Positions 32,849 to 44,610 are shown, counted from the first letter of the stretch. The stretch: 64,000 nucleotides of DNA from JADJPG01 sp964491875 (GCA_964491875.1 CAZBIC010000002.1:62001-126000); one strand, 5' to 3'. A program made the numbers and translations. The notes: a model not told the origin generated them from the sequence alone.

Positions 32849-32879
32849 CCGAGGGATGACTGGCAATCATCCCTCGGCC
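32849..32879 (+). terminator. strong hairpin terminator
   Basis: GCCGAGGGATGA and TCATCCCTCGGC form a perfect 12-bp stem with a 7-nt loop, 38 bp after the beta-propeller gene's stop, followed by CCTTTG. The tail is only weakly U-rich, so termination efficiency is uncertain, but stem and position fit the end of the sigma/propeller transcript. Confidence 0.65.
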
Positions 32880-33062
32880 CTTTGCTGCACGCATCGTCCG
32901 AGCGGGATTTGTATTCAACAGTGTTCAACGCCGGGGCCATATCGAAAAGGATGCTAATCAATGATGCTTGTCGAGCCAGACGTCTTAGCAGAGGAACGCG
33001 GCCTCCATCTGTTCTCCGCAACTTAACTGTCCGATTTTGGCGGTGGCGGCTACCCTTCAGCA

Positions 33063-33230
33063 GTGAACAGCGGGACTGACAAAGAACTTCTGCGCGAATA
33101 CGCCGAACAACGTTCGGAGACCGCATTCGATGAACTCGTTCGGCGGCACGTTGATCTCGTCTATTCCGCCGCGCTGCGTAACACGACCGAAATACTGCTT
33201 GCTGCTCCTGACACTAATCGCTATCCGTAG
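33063..33230 (+). pseudogene. truncated ECF sigma factor gene
   Basis: A 55-codon frame beginning GTG encodes a typical start of region 2 of an ECF sigma factor: TDKELLREYAEQRSETAF, then DELVRRHVDLVYSAALR. After AALRNTTE the similarity stops and a few unrelated residues lead to TAG at 33230. The remaining parts of a sigma factor (rest of region 2, region 4) are missing. It appears to be a gene broken by deletion or insertion at about 33185. It is not a copy of either neighbouring sigma gene; the sequence is of a different ECF group. Confidence 0.75.
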
Positions 33231-33770
33231 TGCAGTTCTTTGAACCACTACACCATTACTGGTGGTAAACGCGAGCAAGTGCCTCAAACCACGGTTTGGG
33301 GAGAATAGGGAAGCGGGTGCGGTTTTGCGGTTCGATGCAAAGCCTAATCCCGCGCGGTAGCGCCGCTGTAACGAGAGACGAAATGCCATTTATCATTGAT
33401 AGCCACTGATGTTCCGCATCGGTAAGGCTGGCAAAGTAGAACGACCTCGGAGCCAGAAGACCTGCTTGTTCGCACTCATCAAGTCCCGCGTCGTGTGATG
33501 CGGGCGACGGTCGCGCCATCGGCCGGATGAGGGAAAAGACGAGCTTGCCCGGTTGCAGTCTGAGGCCCGCCTTCACTCCCTCGTGAGTGGACGCGGGATT
33601 TTTTGTGCCCAAAACTTCCCGTCCTGCCCGCGAGTGATTTCCCTCCACAACAGAACGCGGCTTGGCTGCCGCACCAATGTTCTCACACGGAGAACACAGA
33701 GTTCACAGAGAGGAATTTTTCCTCTGTGTCCTCCGCGCCCTCCGTGTGAGCCGAAAGAAATCACCCGCAC
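33231..33770. other. intergenic stretch before nrdA
   Basis: About 540 bp lacking a supported gene. A 130-residue minus-strand frame at 33256-33648 exists, but its composition and lack of a start context do not convince me. The right end holds the hairpin described separately. It may represent decayed DNA next to the sigma gene relic. Confidence 0.4.
33682..33750. repeat. hairpin of the CACAGAG/CTCTGTG kind upstream of nrdA
   Basis: CTCACACGGAG at 33682-33692 pairs perfectly with CTCCGTGTGAG at 33740-33750. An inner arm CACAGAGAGG pairs imperfectly with CCTCTGTG across a T5 loop. It ends 20 bp before the nrdA ATG. Purine-rich ACACAGAG inverted repeats of this kind occur as dispersed intergenic elements in related bacteria (from memory). 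It would form the 5' leader of the nrdA transcript if the promoter is upstream. Confidence 0.5.
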
Positions 33771-36635
<2,865 letters not shown>

Positions 36636-36676
36636 ACAAATCGTAAAACGTAAATCTTAAATCAAAAATCCCCACC

Positions 36677-37738
36677 ATGTCCTGCTGCACCACCACCACC
36701 GAACGTCCTGCCACCCACGACCTGACCAAGCGCATCAACGCCGAAGACAAGCGGCTGCTCAACTGCCGCGCCGTCGATGTGAACCAGCTCATGCCGCTGA
36801 AATACAAATGGGCGTGGGAACATTATCTGAACGGCTGCGCGAACCACTGGATGCCCACTGAAGTTCCGATGCAGAAGGACATCGAGCTGTGGAAATCCAA
36901 CAAGCTCACGGCGGATGAGCGCAAAGTCATCCTGCGCACCCTCGGCTTCTTCAGCACGGCCGAGAGCCTTGTCGGGAACAACATCGTGCTCGCCATCTTC
37001 CAGCACATCACCAACCCGGAGGCGCGGCAATATCTCCTTCGCCAGTCGTTCGAGGAGGCGATTCACACGCACACCTTTCACTACATCTGCGAGTCGCTCG
37101 GGCTCGACGAGCGCGAGGTGTTCAACATGTATCACGAGGTGAACTCGATTCATGAGAAGGACGCCTTCGAGATGCGGCTCACGGCGGACATCATGGAGCC
37201 GGGCTTCAGCACGGACACGACCGCGGGCAAGCAGCGCTTCGTGAAAAACCTCGTCGGCTTCTACGTCATCATGGAAGGCATCTTCTTCTACAGCGGTTTT
37301 GTGATGATGCTGTCATTCCATCGCCAGAACCGCATGACCGGCGTGGGCGAGCAGTTCCAATACATCCTGCGCGACGAGACGATTCACCTGAACTTCGGCA
37401 TCGACCTCATCAACGGCATCAAGGCCGAGAACCCGGATGTGTGGACGCCAGAGTTTCAGTGCGAGCTTCAAGACCTCATCGAGCAGGCGGTCGAATTGGA
37501 AATCGCCTTCGCCGAAGACACGTTGCCGCGCGGCATCCTGGGCTTGAACGCCGGGTTGTTCCGCGAATACGTCCAGCACATCGCCGACCGCCGCATCGAG
37601 CGCATCGGCTTGACGGCACACTACGGCTCGAAGAATCCGTTTCCGTGGATGAGCGAGACCATCGACCTCGGCAAGGAGAAGAACTTCTTCGAGACGCGCG
37701 TGACGGAATATCAGACCGGCGGCGCGCTGAACTGGTGA
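36677..37738 (+). CDS. nrdB: ribonucleotide reductase small subunit, class Ic type
   Basis: A 353-residue class I beta subunit holding the dimetal cofactor that initiates the radical for NrdA. Metal ligands: E96 (TAESLVG), E127 and H130 (EEAIHTHTF), E200 (VIMEGIFF), E234 and H237 (RDETIHLNF). The residue four after H130, which is the radical Tyr in class Ia, is F134. Phe at this place together with the HTHTF context is typical of class Ic enzymes such as that of Chlamydia trachomatis, which use a Mn(IV)/Fe(III) centre. The Cys-rich N-terminus (MSCC) is unusual. It is in an operon with nrdA. Confidence 0.95.
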   Translation: MSCCTTTTERPATHDLTKRINAEDKRLLNCRAVDVNQLMPLKYKWAWEHYLNGCANHWMPTEVPMQKDIELWKSNKLTADERKVILRTLGFFSTAESLVGNNIVLAIFQHITNPEARQYLLRQSFEEAIHTHTFHYICESLGLDEREVFNMYHEVNSIHEKDAFEMRLTADIMEPGFSTDTTAGKQRFVKNLVGFYVIMEGIFFYSGFVMMLSFHRQNRMTGVGEQFQYILRDETIHLNFGIDLINGIKAENPDVWTPEFQCELQDLIEQAVELEIAFAEDTLPRGILGLNAGLFREYVQHIADRRIERIGLTAHYGSKNPFPWMSETIDLGKEKNFFETRVTEYQTGGALNW

Positions 37739-37940
37739 ACGAGACGACCCACGCAGAGAACGCAAAATGTGCAGGCCTTTCAGTAAGGGCGCTGTACTAA
37801 TCAGGCCGATCGTTCGATCTTCCGTCGCATCGCACGAAGATGGCCTTGCTCCGTGCCATTCACTGGATGGCCTAACAACACATCTTGGTAACGCCGTCGC
37901 CGTCGCTCAGAGCGATAGTATTGACCACTCCATCTCAGCC

Positions 37941-38594
37941 TCACTGCACCCAGCTCAGTGCGGTGTTGTGGCTGGTTTGCTGATACGCCTTGCCCAGATG
38001 CGATCCGGCAATCGCCTCGCGATGGTGCGCGATGGTTAGCAGATGCAGCCCATTCTGCTTCGACTCGAAGCGCACGTAGCCTTCCGCATCGACGGCGATT
38101 TCCTTCTCCGTGTCGTCCGGCGTGCGGAACACCGCCTTCAATCCGCCAATCGGCTGGCCGCGAAAATAGACGCGGGCTTCACCGGGCTTGCCGGTGGGTA
38201 CGAGATCGAACGTGAGCATCGGCGTACCGGCTCCGCCACCCGCTGGTTGCCAGCGCGCGTAGAAATGCGGCTTGCGGGCGGCACGCACGGTGAAGATGGA
38301 TTCCACGCCCGCGACGTTTGTCGGTGATGCGGTGATCATCGCGAAGTGATTGGTGGTCTTCGGCGTTTCCACCATCAACGGAGCATTGGTTACCACCGTG
38401 AATGCCGAAGGACCGCTCAAGCTGTCGAGGAAGCCCGGCGACTTCTCGTAGTTCCCGGAAGGCTCGGCGAAGCGGGCGACAAGTTTGCCGTTGAGCAGTT
38501 CAATCCAGACCGCGTGCGCGCGGACGTTCACCGAGGAAACCAGCAGCAGCGCCGCAAGAGCGCAGACACAGCGGAGCGAGAAGGGAGTGTTCAT
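37941..38594 (-). CDS. exported DUF4198-like protein
   Basis: A 217-residue protein with a signal peptide (about residues 1-26, ending NVRA) followed at once by HAVWIELLNGKLVARFAEP. A His-Ala-x-W start of the mature chain is common to DUF4198 proteins that bind metals such as nickel or cobalt at the surface. The rest is beta-rich, with an Ig-like C-terminal segment (GLKAVFRTPDDTEKEIAVD). It is the last gene of a five-gene minus-strand set. A role in metal capture is suggested by family and not shown. Confidence 0.65.
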   Translation of the reverse strand: MNTPFSLRCVCALAALLLVSSVNVRAHAVWIELLNGKLVARFAEPSGNYEKSPGFLDSLSGPSAFTVVTNAPLMVETPKTTNHFAMITASPTNVAGVESIFTVRAARKPHFYARWQPAGGGAGTPMLTFDLVPTGKPGEARVYFRGQPIGGLKAVFRTPDDTEKEIAVDAEGYVRFESKQNGLHLLTIAHHREAIAGSHLGKAYQQTSHNTALSWVQ

Positions 38595-38615
38595 GGTATT
38601 GCGAAAAGTGAGGGC

Positions 38616-39659
38616 TTACTGCGCGTTCATGGCTGCGGCTTTGACCACGGCGCGCGGTGTGACGGAAGGCGTGAGCACTTCGAGATCAGCGCGTTTCTCT
38701 TCGCCATCCTCGCCGCCGAGCGCGATCAACTGCGTCGATCCAGCCGCGACGATGCGGTGCGACAGCCGAGGACGTTGCACGCGGCCGACGACTTCCCACG
38801 CGCTGCCATCCAGCGCGAGCCGGAGCAGATCGCCTTGGAACATGTTCGCGTAAACGCGACCGTTCTGCGTGATGGCCGAGCAACTGAAACCTTGGTGCTT
38901 GCCGGGCGGAAGCTCCGGTCCCTTCGACCACTGGCCGGTCTTGGTGTCGTAGACGTCCACGGCGAGCGTGGTCTTGTTGTCGCTGTTCATCCCGCCAATG
39001 CAGTAGAGGCGCGGGCCCTGCGCCGCGAGCGCGAGCGCGCGGCGTTGGAACGGCTGCGCGAACTCAGTCCAGCCCACGCCAGGATTCTTGAGATCGAGCA
39101 CCAGCGCATTGGCCGGCCAGACTGGCTTGTTCGTGCCGCCGGCGAGAGACCAACCGCCGGCGATGTAGAGCTTGTCGCCCACTACCACTGCGTCGTGACT
39201 GGAACGCACGGTCGGCAGCGGCGTCAGCGCCTGCCATTTTCCGTCGCGTGGATCGAAGCGCTCGAAGTGTGCGGTGGAAAATAGATCCTGCTTCACCCCG
39301 GCGGGATTGCGCGCCGCCATGCCGCCGATGCGATAGACGGTGCCGTTGTGCGCGACGAGCGGCAGTCCCTGCGAAGGCGCGGCGGTTGGCAACGTTTCCC
39401 ACGCGGTGCCGTCGCTCAGTTTCAGGCGATGGAACGACCCGCTCACCTTGTCCGCCGAGTAATCGTGGCGTTCGCCCTTGTGACCGCCGAAGACGTAGAG
39501 CCAGCCGTCCGTCGTGACCGCACCAAAGCTGGTGACGGCTTCCGGCATGGGCGCGAGCGAGGCGGCGGGGGATTCGCTGCGGGTGGTGGGCGAGGTCGCG
39601 CACGCGCCAGCCAGCAGCGCCACGGACAATGAGGTGAACAGGAGGATTCGATTCTTCAT
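38616..39659 (-). CDS. Kelch-repeat lipoprotein
   Basis: A 347-residue lipoprotein (lipobox LLAGAC, Cys about residue 20). The mature protein is a Kelch-type beta-propeller; blades show GG pairs and W/Y signatures: YVFGGHKGERHD, YRIGGMAARN, YIAGGWSLAGG, YCIGGMNSD, and IALGGEDGEE. About six blades close the ring. It is likely anchored to the outer membrane and binds protein or glycan partners. It is 13 bp downstream of the prepilin gene and 21 bp before the DUF4198-like gene. Confidence 0.85.
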   Translation of the reverse strand: MKNRILLFTSLSVALLAGACATSPTTRSESPAASLAPMPEAVTSFGAVTTDGWLYVFGGHKGERHDYSADKVSGSFHRLKLSDGTAWETLPTAAPSQGLPLVAHNGTVYRIGGMAARNPAGVKQDLFSTAHFERFDPRDGKWQALTPLPTVRSSHDAVVVGDKLYIAGGWSLAGGTNKPVWPANALVLDLKNPGVGWTEFAQPFQRRALALAAQGPRLYCIGGMNSDNKTTLAVDVYDTKTGQWSKGPELPPGKHQGFSCSAITQNGRVYANMFQGDLLRLALDGSAWEVVGRVQRPRLSHRIVAAGSTQLIALGGEDGEEKRADLEVLTPSVTPRAVVKAAAMNAQ

Positions 39660-39672
39660 TTGCGATGTGAGT

Positions 39673-40518
39673 TCAAGGTTTGAGAACGAAATCGGAACGG
39701 TCGGCCGTGTTGGCCCAATGCTGCATGTCCTGCAGCCCGGAGAGATTCATGATCTGCGCGTGGCCGTCGATCATGCCGGCAACGGCGCGGCCATCGTAAC
39801 GCGGCGCGACGAAGCCCCACTGGTTTGGAGGCAAGGTGGGTTTCCAGCCCGAAGCCCATTTGCGCGTGGTGAGCCACGGCGGAGTGACTTGATAGTAGCC
39901 GTTCGCATCGAGACCGGAGCTCGCTGAGCGCGCGGAGACGAACATCATCAGGTCGGACGGACGCCGCACTTCGCTGACCTTAGTCACCACGGTTCCGCCG
40001 CCGAACTTCGCGTTCGCGGCGGCGGCGGGAAACTCGGTTTCGTTGCCGCCGACGAAGTAGGAGTTGATCCCCAGCGACGGGAAAACGCTGACGGCGTAAA
40101 CGTAGCTCGCGCGATCCTGTCCCTGAAGGTCGGCCAGCTTCGCGCGGTTGTCGGCGCAGTAAATCGTCTCGAACGATTGTGCGAGGTAGGGCGAGAGCCG
40201 CCACGGGTAACGGGCGTTGATGGGGAAACTCAGCCGCTGGCCGACCTCATCGACCGCATTCGTATCCGTCACGTAGCCGGGGAAAACGGCGTCGTCGTTG
40301 TCGTCAGAATAGTTCTGGGCGGCGAGCAGCAACTGGCGCGCGGAGGAAAGTTCCTCGATCATGCGCGCCTTGCGTTTCGCCTTCCCAAGGCACGGCAGCA
40401 GCAGCGACGCGAGAATCGCGATGATGGCGATCACCACCAGCAGCTCGATCAGCGTGAAGCCGCCGCCGGTCTGGCGGAACCGGTTCACGAAGGAGATTCT
40501 GGTGAGGTGACTCTTCAT
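39673..40518 (-). CDS. prepilin-like protein with type IV N-terminal methylation motif
   Basis: A 281-residue protein with a type IV pilin/pseudopilin N-terminus: the cleavage site is GGG/FTLIELLVVIAIIAILA (about residues 19-38), with the Glu at position 5 of the mature chain. A large globular C-terminal domain follows, as in the many pseudopilin-like proteins of Planctomycetes and Verrucomicrobia. Such proteins are processed by prepilin peptidase and end up at the surface or in pseudopili. Its start overlaps the previous gene's stop by 4 bp. Confidence 0.85.
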   Translation of the reverse strand: MKSHLTRISFVNRFRQTGGGFTLIELLVVIAIIAILASLLLPCLGKAKRKARMIEELSSARQLLLAAQNYSDDNDDAVFPGYVTDTNAVDEVGQRLSFPINARYPWRLSPYLAQSFETIYCADNRAKLADLQGQDRASYVYAVSVFPSLGINSYFVGGNETEFPAAAANAKFGGGTVVTKVSEVRRPSDLMMFVSARSASSGLDANGYYQVTPPWLTTRKWASGWKPTLPPNQWGFVAPRYDGRAVAGMIDGHAQIMNLSGLQDMQHWANTADRSDFVLKP

Positions 40519-41759
40519 TTCACGCGGACGCGATAAAACCTTTGCGAGGCAGCGCCGGACGTTTCGGAGCCATCATCTGTCCACGAGGCAACGCCACGCT
40601 CGGCGTAGAACACGAAGTCCGGATTCTCAACCTGCAACCAGGACACGAGGTCGGTCGAATGCTCAATGATGTAGCGCCGCGCGGGCGCGTGTTGGAACGT
40701 AGTCGTGGTCCCGCCATCGGAAGTGCGCTGCAAGGAACGAACCGCCAGCGTGTCGTTGGCGCTCTTGGGATCGGTTCCGGCGATCCACTCAGCGCGATTC
40801 GACAACCCGTCGTGATCAGAGTCCTCTTCTGCCGTCGGCGTGAGCGAGGAGAACCACGCTTCTTCCCAGTCGTCCGGCAGGCGGTCGTTGTCGGAATCGT
40901 CGGGCCGAATCGCGACGCCCTCGATCTCCAGCGTGGGCGGTGTGCCGAGGACACTGTCGCGCGTGTAGAACTCCGGCCACGCAGGCGTGCCGCCAAACTC
41001 GGACGTGTGCAGGGCGGTGATCACGAAACTCAACCGCCCCGAGTCGCAGCCATCCTGTAGGTACTGGCGCACGAACGGGTCGGCGAGGTTCAGTTCGAAG
41101 CGGATGGATGTCCCTGACGGCACGAGGTCACCGGGCGCGACGCCGACCGCCAGTCCAATGGCGAAGGGATGAACCTCGAACGTCGGAAACGCCGCATTGG
41201 TTTTGCCGACGCTGTTTCCCACGTCCACCAGCGCTCCGTTCGTGCTATAGCCGGCGGCAAAGGCGTTTCTCCGGCCCGACGCCGAGCCGCCGAACGGCGA
41301 GTCCTCCGCAAACGTTTCCACAGTGAAACCATTTCGGAAATCAGCGCCGAACAACTCGACCGGGCGGCCAATGTCGGCGTCCGGCGTGAACGCCGGATCG
41401 TTGGTCGGGAAGAACGTGGTGAACGCATCGGCCGTCGGATCGAAGCGGAACGCCCGATCGCGGCTGATCGTGGCGGCGAGTGTCGCGCGACGAAGGATGT
41501 AGTTCGTAGCGCCCAGGCTGGTGGCGATATCGCCCTCGACATCGAAGCCGAGAAGGAATTGTCCGTGCCGCGAATCGACTCCCGCATCGTCGCCCAACGT
41601 GCCGAACACTGGTGCGGTCGGGCGCGTGCCGGGTGATGCGTTGAATGGATACATCCACCGGTCGAGCGAAGGTTGCGCGTAGTTCACGGTGAACGGCTGG
41701 GCTTGCGTGACGCAGGCAAACGCCAGCGCGCTGAGGCTGATGAGAATCCTTCGCTTCAT
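40515..41759 (-). CDS. secreted protein with calcium-binding-type Asp-rich repeats
   Basis: A 414-residue secreted protein (signal peptide about residues 1-20). The N-terminal 280 residues form a beta-rich domain of unknown family, with repeated mention of turns such as PDADIG and FGTLGDDAG. Near residue 290-335 two thrombospondin-type-3-like calcium loops appear: DSDNDRLPDDWEE and DSDHDGLSNRAEW, followed by GTDP. The C-terminal 70 residues form a small beta domain ending FYRVRVK, common at the C-termini of surface proteins in this phylum. It is translationally coupled to the prepilin gene. Confidence 0.7.
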   Translation of the reverse strand: MKRRILISLSALAFACVTQAQPFTVNYAQPSLDRWMYPFNASPGTRPTAPVFGTLGDDAGVDSRHGQFLLGFDVEGDIATSLGATNYILRRATLAATISRDRAFRFDPTADAFTTFFPTNDPAFTPDADIGRPVELFGADFRNGFTVETFAEDSPFGGSASGRRNAFAAGYSTNGALVDVGNSVGKTNAAFPTFEVHPFAIGLAVGVAPGDLVPSGTSIRFELNLADPFVRQYLQDGCDSGRLSFVITALHTSEFGGTPAWPEFYTRDSVLGTPPTLEIEGVAIRPDDSDNDRLPDDWEEAWFSSLTPTAEEDSDHDGLSNRAEWIAGTDPKSANDTLAVRSLQRTSDGGTTTTFQHAPARRYIIEHSTDLVSWLQVENPDFVFYAERGVASWTDDGSETSGAASQRFYRVRVK

Positions 41760-41790
41760 AACCGGTGGTGGATGACTTGCCTCCGGTTCT

Positions 41791-42462
41791 TTAGCGGCGC
41801 TTGCGCAGTGTGCGCCAGCCGAGCATCAAGCCGCCGAGACCGAGCAGCGCGTAGGTCGAAGGCTCGGGCACCACCAGCATGTGCTGATTCCACGTGTCGA
41901 GCGTCATCGCGTCGAAGCTCACGCTCGGGCCGCCACCGTTGAAGGAGATCGAGTATTCGTTCACCGCGAGCCCGACGAGATTCCACTGAAAGAGCGACGA
42001 GACAGACGCACCGAGCGTCGTGCCGCGATCCACTTCCAGATGCGACTCCGGCGCGAGCGAATGAACTCCGCCCGCATCCGTGTAGGTCAACGTCACCGAG
42101 CTGTAGTTCAGTTCGCTGCCGAGCGTGCGCGTTTGCAGCACCACGGTGCCGAGCGTGAACGAAGTTGAGTCGGTGAGCTGGAACGCCTGAATGCCTTCCG
42201 AGAAATCATAGATGTTTCCCGAGCCGGTGATGAAGGACGCGGCACTGCCCGTTTGCGTGAGAACGGCGCTGGTGGTGTCTCCGACCTTGTCGGCAAGATT
42301 GCCGGGCGCGCCGAAGGCGACCGAGAAGGTTTCCCAGTAACCGGCTTCGCTGTCGGCGGTGCCGCGAAATTCGGGAACGACAAAATTGTTCGTGCCGGCG
42401 TGGAGCGTGATCGCGGAGATCATCGCGCTCGCCGTGAGGAAGAGTGTGGATACGACTTTCAT
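41791..42462 (-). CDS. PEP-CTERM exported protein
   Basis: A 223-residue protein with a signal peptide (first about 22 residues) and a C-terminal PEP-CTERM sorting signal: VPEPSTYALLGLGGLMLGW followed by RTLRKRR. PEP-CTERM proteins are processed by exosortase and typically become part of an extracellular matrix. The body is beta-rich with Ser/Thr-rich strands. The ATG at 42462 is chosen over one at 42519, since only it gives a direct signal peptide. It is the first gene of the five-gene minus-strand surface set. Confidence 0.85.
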   Translation of the reverse strand: MKVVSTLFLTASAMISAITLHAGTNNFVVPEFRGTADSEAGYWETFSVAFGAPGNLADKVGDTTSAVLTQTGSAASFITGSGNIYDFSEGIQAFQLTDSTSFTLGTVVLQTRTLGSELNYSSVTLTYTDAGGVHSLAPESHLEVDRGTTLGASVSSLFQWNLVGLAVNEYSISFNGGGPSVSFDAMTLDTWNQHMLVVPEPSTYALLGLGGLMLGWRTLRKRR

Positions 42463-42632
42463 AGAGCTTCTGAGTTCACGATGCGTTCCGGTCGCGGGCA
42501 CAACGCCCACGCCGCGCATCGATGGGTGATGTTAAGGATTCCTCCGAACCGTGCTCCCGGCTGGTTGCTAAAGACTGTCGGTGGTTTGTATGCAAGATAC
42601 CGCAAAGGATTGCAAGTGACCGCAACCGTCGC

Positions 42633-43565
42633 TCAAGCCGGAGCGAGGCCGTTCACGATCTCGTTCCACGCGAGATCGTGTTCGGGCGGGACCGAGAATC
42701 CGAGCAGCAGCCGGTCCTCGCCGTCATACAGCTCAAGGGCAGGCGCGGCATGAACCTCCGGCGGCGACGGTACCCACCACGCTTCCGCCACGGCGCTGAG
42801 TTGAAGGCGCAGTTGCGTCTCGTCCGAAGTCATCGTGAGGCGCCGCTCGGTTTGCTCGAGCGCGACCGGCGTCCAGAGCGCGGACTGAATCACCGGCGCG
42901 GAAATGATCGTGGTCGTCAGCCGCAGGCGACGAGCGAGAATTGCTTCGAAGATTGCAGGCAGGCAGCCAATGGGCAGCGGGATGGAACCATTCGCTGGAG
43001 CTTCCACATACTCCCACTTGCGGTAACGAAAGCGCTCGTGATAGCCGGAGATTCCGCTCCCACGCGCCGGCCAGAAGGTTCGCGCTCCCGGCTCGCCCTG
43101 ATGCCGGCGCGCAAACTCGGCGAATGCGTCATCAACGTCCGCGTCCGTCAGCAAAACCTGATGCGCCGCGTTGTTGGCGTGCCCAACGATGGCGAGCGAC
43201 TGACAAACGCCCTTCGCCGTGGGCCTGCGCGTCGCCCACACCCGACGCCATTCAGCAAAGTCGAAGCCCAGCCCGCCGAGCCCGTTCACCGCGAAGCGTC
43301 CACCGGGACAGAAGTCGAACAGCGGAAACCTGCCGCGCTGCGTCAGGATCGCCGCGTCGTTGAGCGTCGAGGCGATGACGTTCCCCAGCGCGTGCAGCCC
43401 TTGCGCCATGGCCGCCCAGTCACCGGCCAGCGAGACGTGAGCCGCGCCGTGATCGCACAGGCGCAGATTGTGCGGCTCGATGCCCTTGCCGAACGAAGTG
43501 GTCGCCGTGGACGCAGCCACCGTCGAGCGCGAGCCTTTCCAGTGAAGCCGGTTGGGCGCGTTCAT
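42633..43565 (-). CDS. hypothetical protein partnered with a CBM48-like protein
   Basis: A 310-residue soluble protein; I cannot name its family. One segment (MAQGLHALGNVIASTLNDAAI, about residues 53-75) faintly recalls the LG-x-V-x-x-x-T-x-N pattern of HemS/ChuX-type haem proteins, and a second His-containing region follows (GYHERFRYRKWEYVE). No signal peptide or membrane helix. The start overlaps the stop of the small carbohydrate-binding-like protein by one base (TGATG), so the pair is co-translated. The haem link is only a hint. Confidence 0.55.
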   Translation of the reverse strand: MNAPNRLHWKGSRSTVAASTATTSFGKGIEPHNLRLCDHGAAHVSLAGDWAAMAQGLHALGNVIASTLNDAAILTQRGRFPLFDFCPGGRFAVNGLGGLGFDFAEWRRVWATRRPTAKGVCQSLAIVGHANNAAHQVLLTDADVDDAFAEFARRHQGEPGARTFWPARGSGISGYHERFRYRKWEYVEAPANGSIPLPIGCLPAIFEAILARRLRLTTTIISAPVIQSALWTPVALEQTERRLTMTSDETQLRLQLSAVAEAWWVPSPPEVHAAPALELYDGEDRLLLGFSVPPEHDLAWNEIVNGLAPA

Positions 43566-43873
43566 CAGCGGGCGGGGCAGAGGGTGGCGGTGATGCGGCC
43601 GGCGTGAACCAACGCGAGACTCCAGGCGGTGCCGTCTGCGGTGCGGACTTTTCCCGCCGTGCGATCCCAGCGTGCGCGGCCATCGATGCAGAAGCGGTAG
43701 AAGAACCATCCCGGGTCCACGGCCACCCGCGTGACCCAGCCGCGCGCCTCGCGCCGCATGGGCACGCGCATCTGTCCGTTCTCGGAAAAACCTTCGAGCA
43801 CCACTTCGCGCGCTCCGTCTCCCGACTCCAGCGCAAACTCGGTTTCACCCGTCGTCGTGTCATTTCGATACAT
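43565..43873 (-). CDS. small CBM48/AMPK-type glycogen-binding-like protein
   Basis: A 102-residue protein made of one early-set beta-sandwich of the CBM48/AMPK1-CBM type: GFSENGQMRVPMRREARGWV, VAVDPGWFFYRFCIDGR, WDRTAGKVRTADGT. The pattern of aromatic residues in PGWFFYRFCIDG is typical of glycogen-binding modules. No signal peptide. It may bind glycogen or act as a scaffold for the coupled 310-residue protein. Confidence 0.7.
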   Translation of the reverse strand: MYRNDTTTGETEFALESGDGAREVVLEGFSENGQMRVPMRREARGWVTRVAVDPGWFFYRFCIDGRARWDRTAGKVRTADGTAWSLALVHAGRITATLCPAR

Positions 43874-44154
43874 GCGACACTTAAAGCATGGAATCGCGGG
43901 ACGCGCCCGCCCCGGCTTGCGAATCTTTGTCGCCGAGTTGCGCGACGACTGAGTTCGACACCGTGGCGGAACTTGGTTGAAATGGGATGAAGAATGGTCC
44001 CCTCACAACCGATGACGTTCACTTGAATTAAACCGCTGTCGGAGAACAGGCAGGTTCTTCACCTCCGACAGGAAACCCAATTGGAACAGCGCCATTTGGT
44101 CACGCGACGAAAAGATGCACCTCGCCTTGACCACGGCTGATTCGGACAAGTTGA

Positions 44155-44391
44155 GTAGTTGCCTGTGATTGCATCGGCGAGACGAACGGCGTCCACGTTC
44201 TCGCTTCTGCAAAAGTCGATGGCGCAACCCGTCCGTTGATCTGGACGCGGCAGGCGGGCAAAGGCCGCGTTTTCGCGAGCATCCCCGGCCATTACACCTG
44301 GACGCTGAACGATCCGGTGTTTCGCACGATTCTGCTGCGCGGCATCGCCTGGGCCGCCGGCGAGCCGGCCGTGCGGCTGGATGGATTCTGA
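44155..44391 (+). pseudogene. 3' relic of a ThuA-like gene
   Basis: The frame ending in TGA at 44391 encodes the C-terminal end of a ThuA-like (trehalose utilisation, GATase-fold) protein: VHVLASAKVDG, then IWTRQAGKGRVFASIPGHYTW, then RTILLRGIAWAAGEPAVRL. The GKGRV and GHYTW elements are characteristic. Two in-frame stops (44128 and 44152) lie just upstream and no start is available, so only about 70 codons of the 3' end remain. The gene was probably cut by a rearrangement near 44175. Confidence 0.75.
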
Positions 44392-44434
44392 GAATCACAC
44401 GAGGACTTCTGTTAGCGACATCAACGCCCATTTC

Positions 44435-44610
44435 ACTCAGGCCCATCTCGCCTTCCTCCACGCGCGCTCGTTACGGCGGAACGAGTCGCGCAGTGGCGGG
44501 GCGCTTCCGTTGGGAGCTTGGCTCGGTCGCTCCGCTACTTCCTCCATTCCGACACACGCTCCACCGCGGAACCCAGTTATCTCTCGCGCCGGCTTCCCGA
44601 CCGAAGCCGC
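44435..44610 (+). repeat. dispersed intergenic repeat, copy B
   Basis: Second copy of the repeat seen at 28908 and 46118, same orientation. It carries TCCACGCGCGCTCGTTACGG, CTTCCGTTGGGAGCTTGGCT, CGGTCGCTCCGCTACTTCC and CCGACCGAAGC. With copy C it also shares the left part (CATCTCGCCTTCCTCCACG in B, CGCCTCGCCTCCCTCCACG in C). It starts about 44 bp after the ThuA relic. This is the most diverged copy on the right side. Confidence 0.7.

Noticed and set aside
33256..33648. 130-codon minus-strand frame before nrdA
   Set aside because: No recognisable domain, no ribosome-binding site, isolated in a gap with gene relics; kept only as a note in the intergenic entry.
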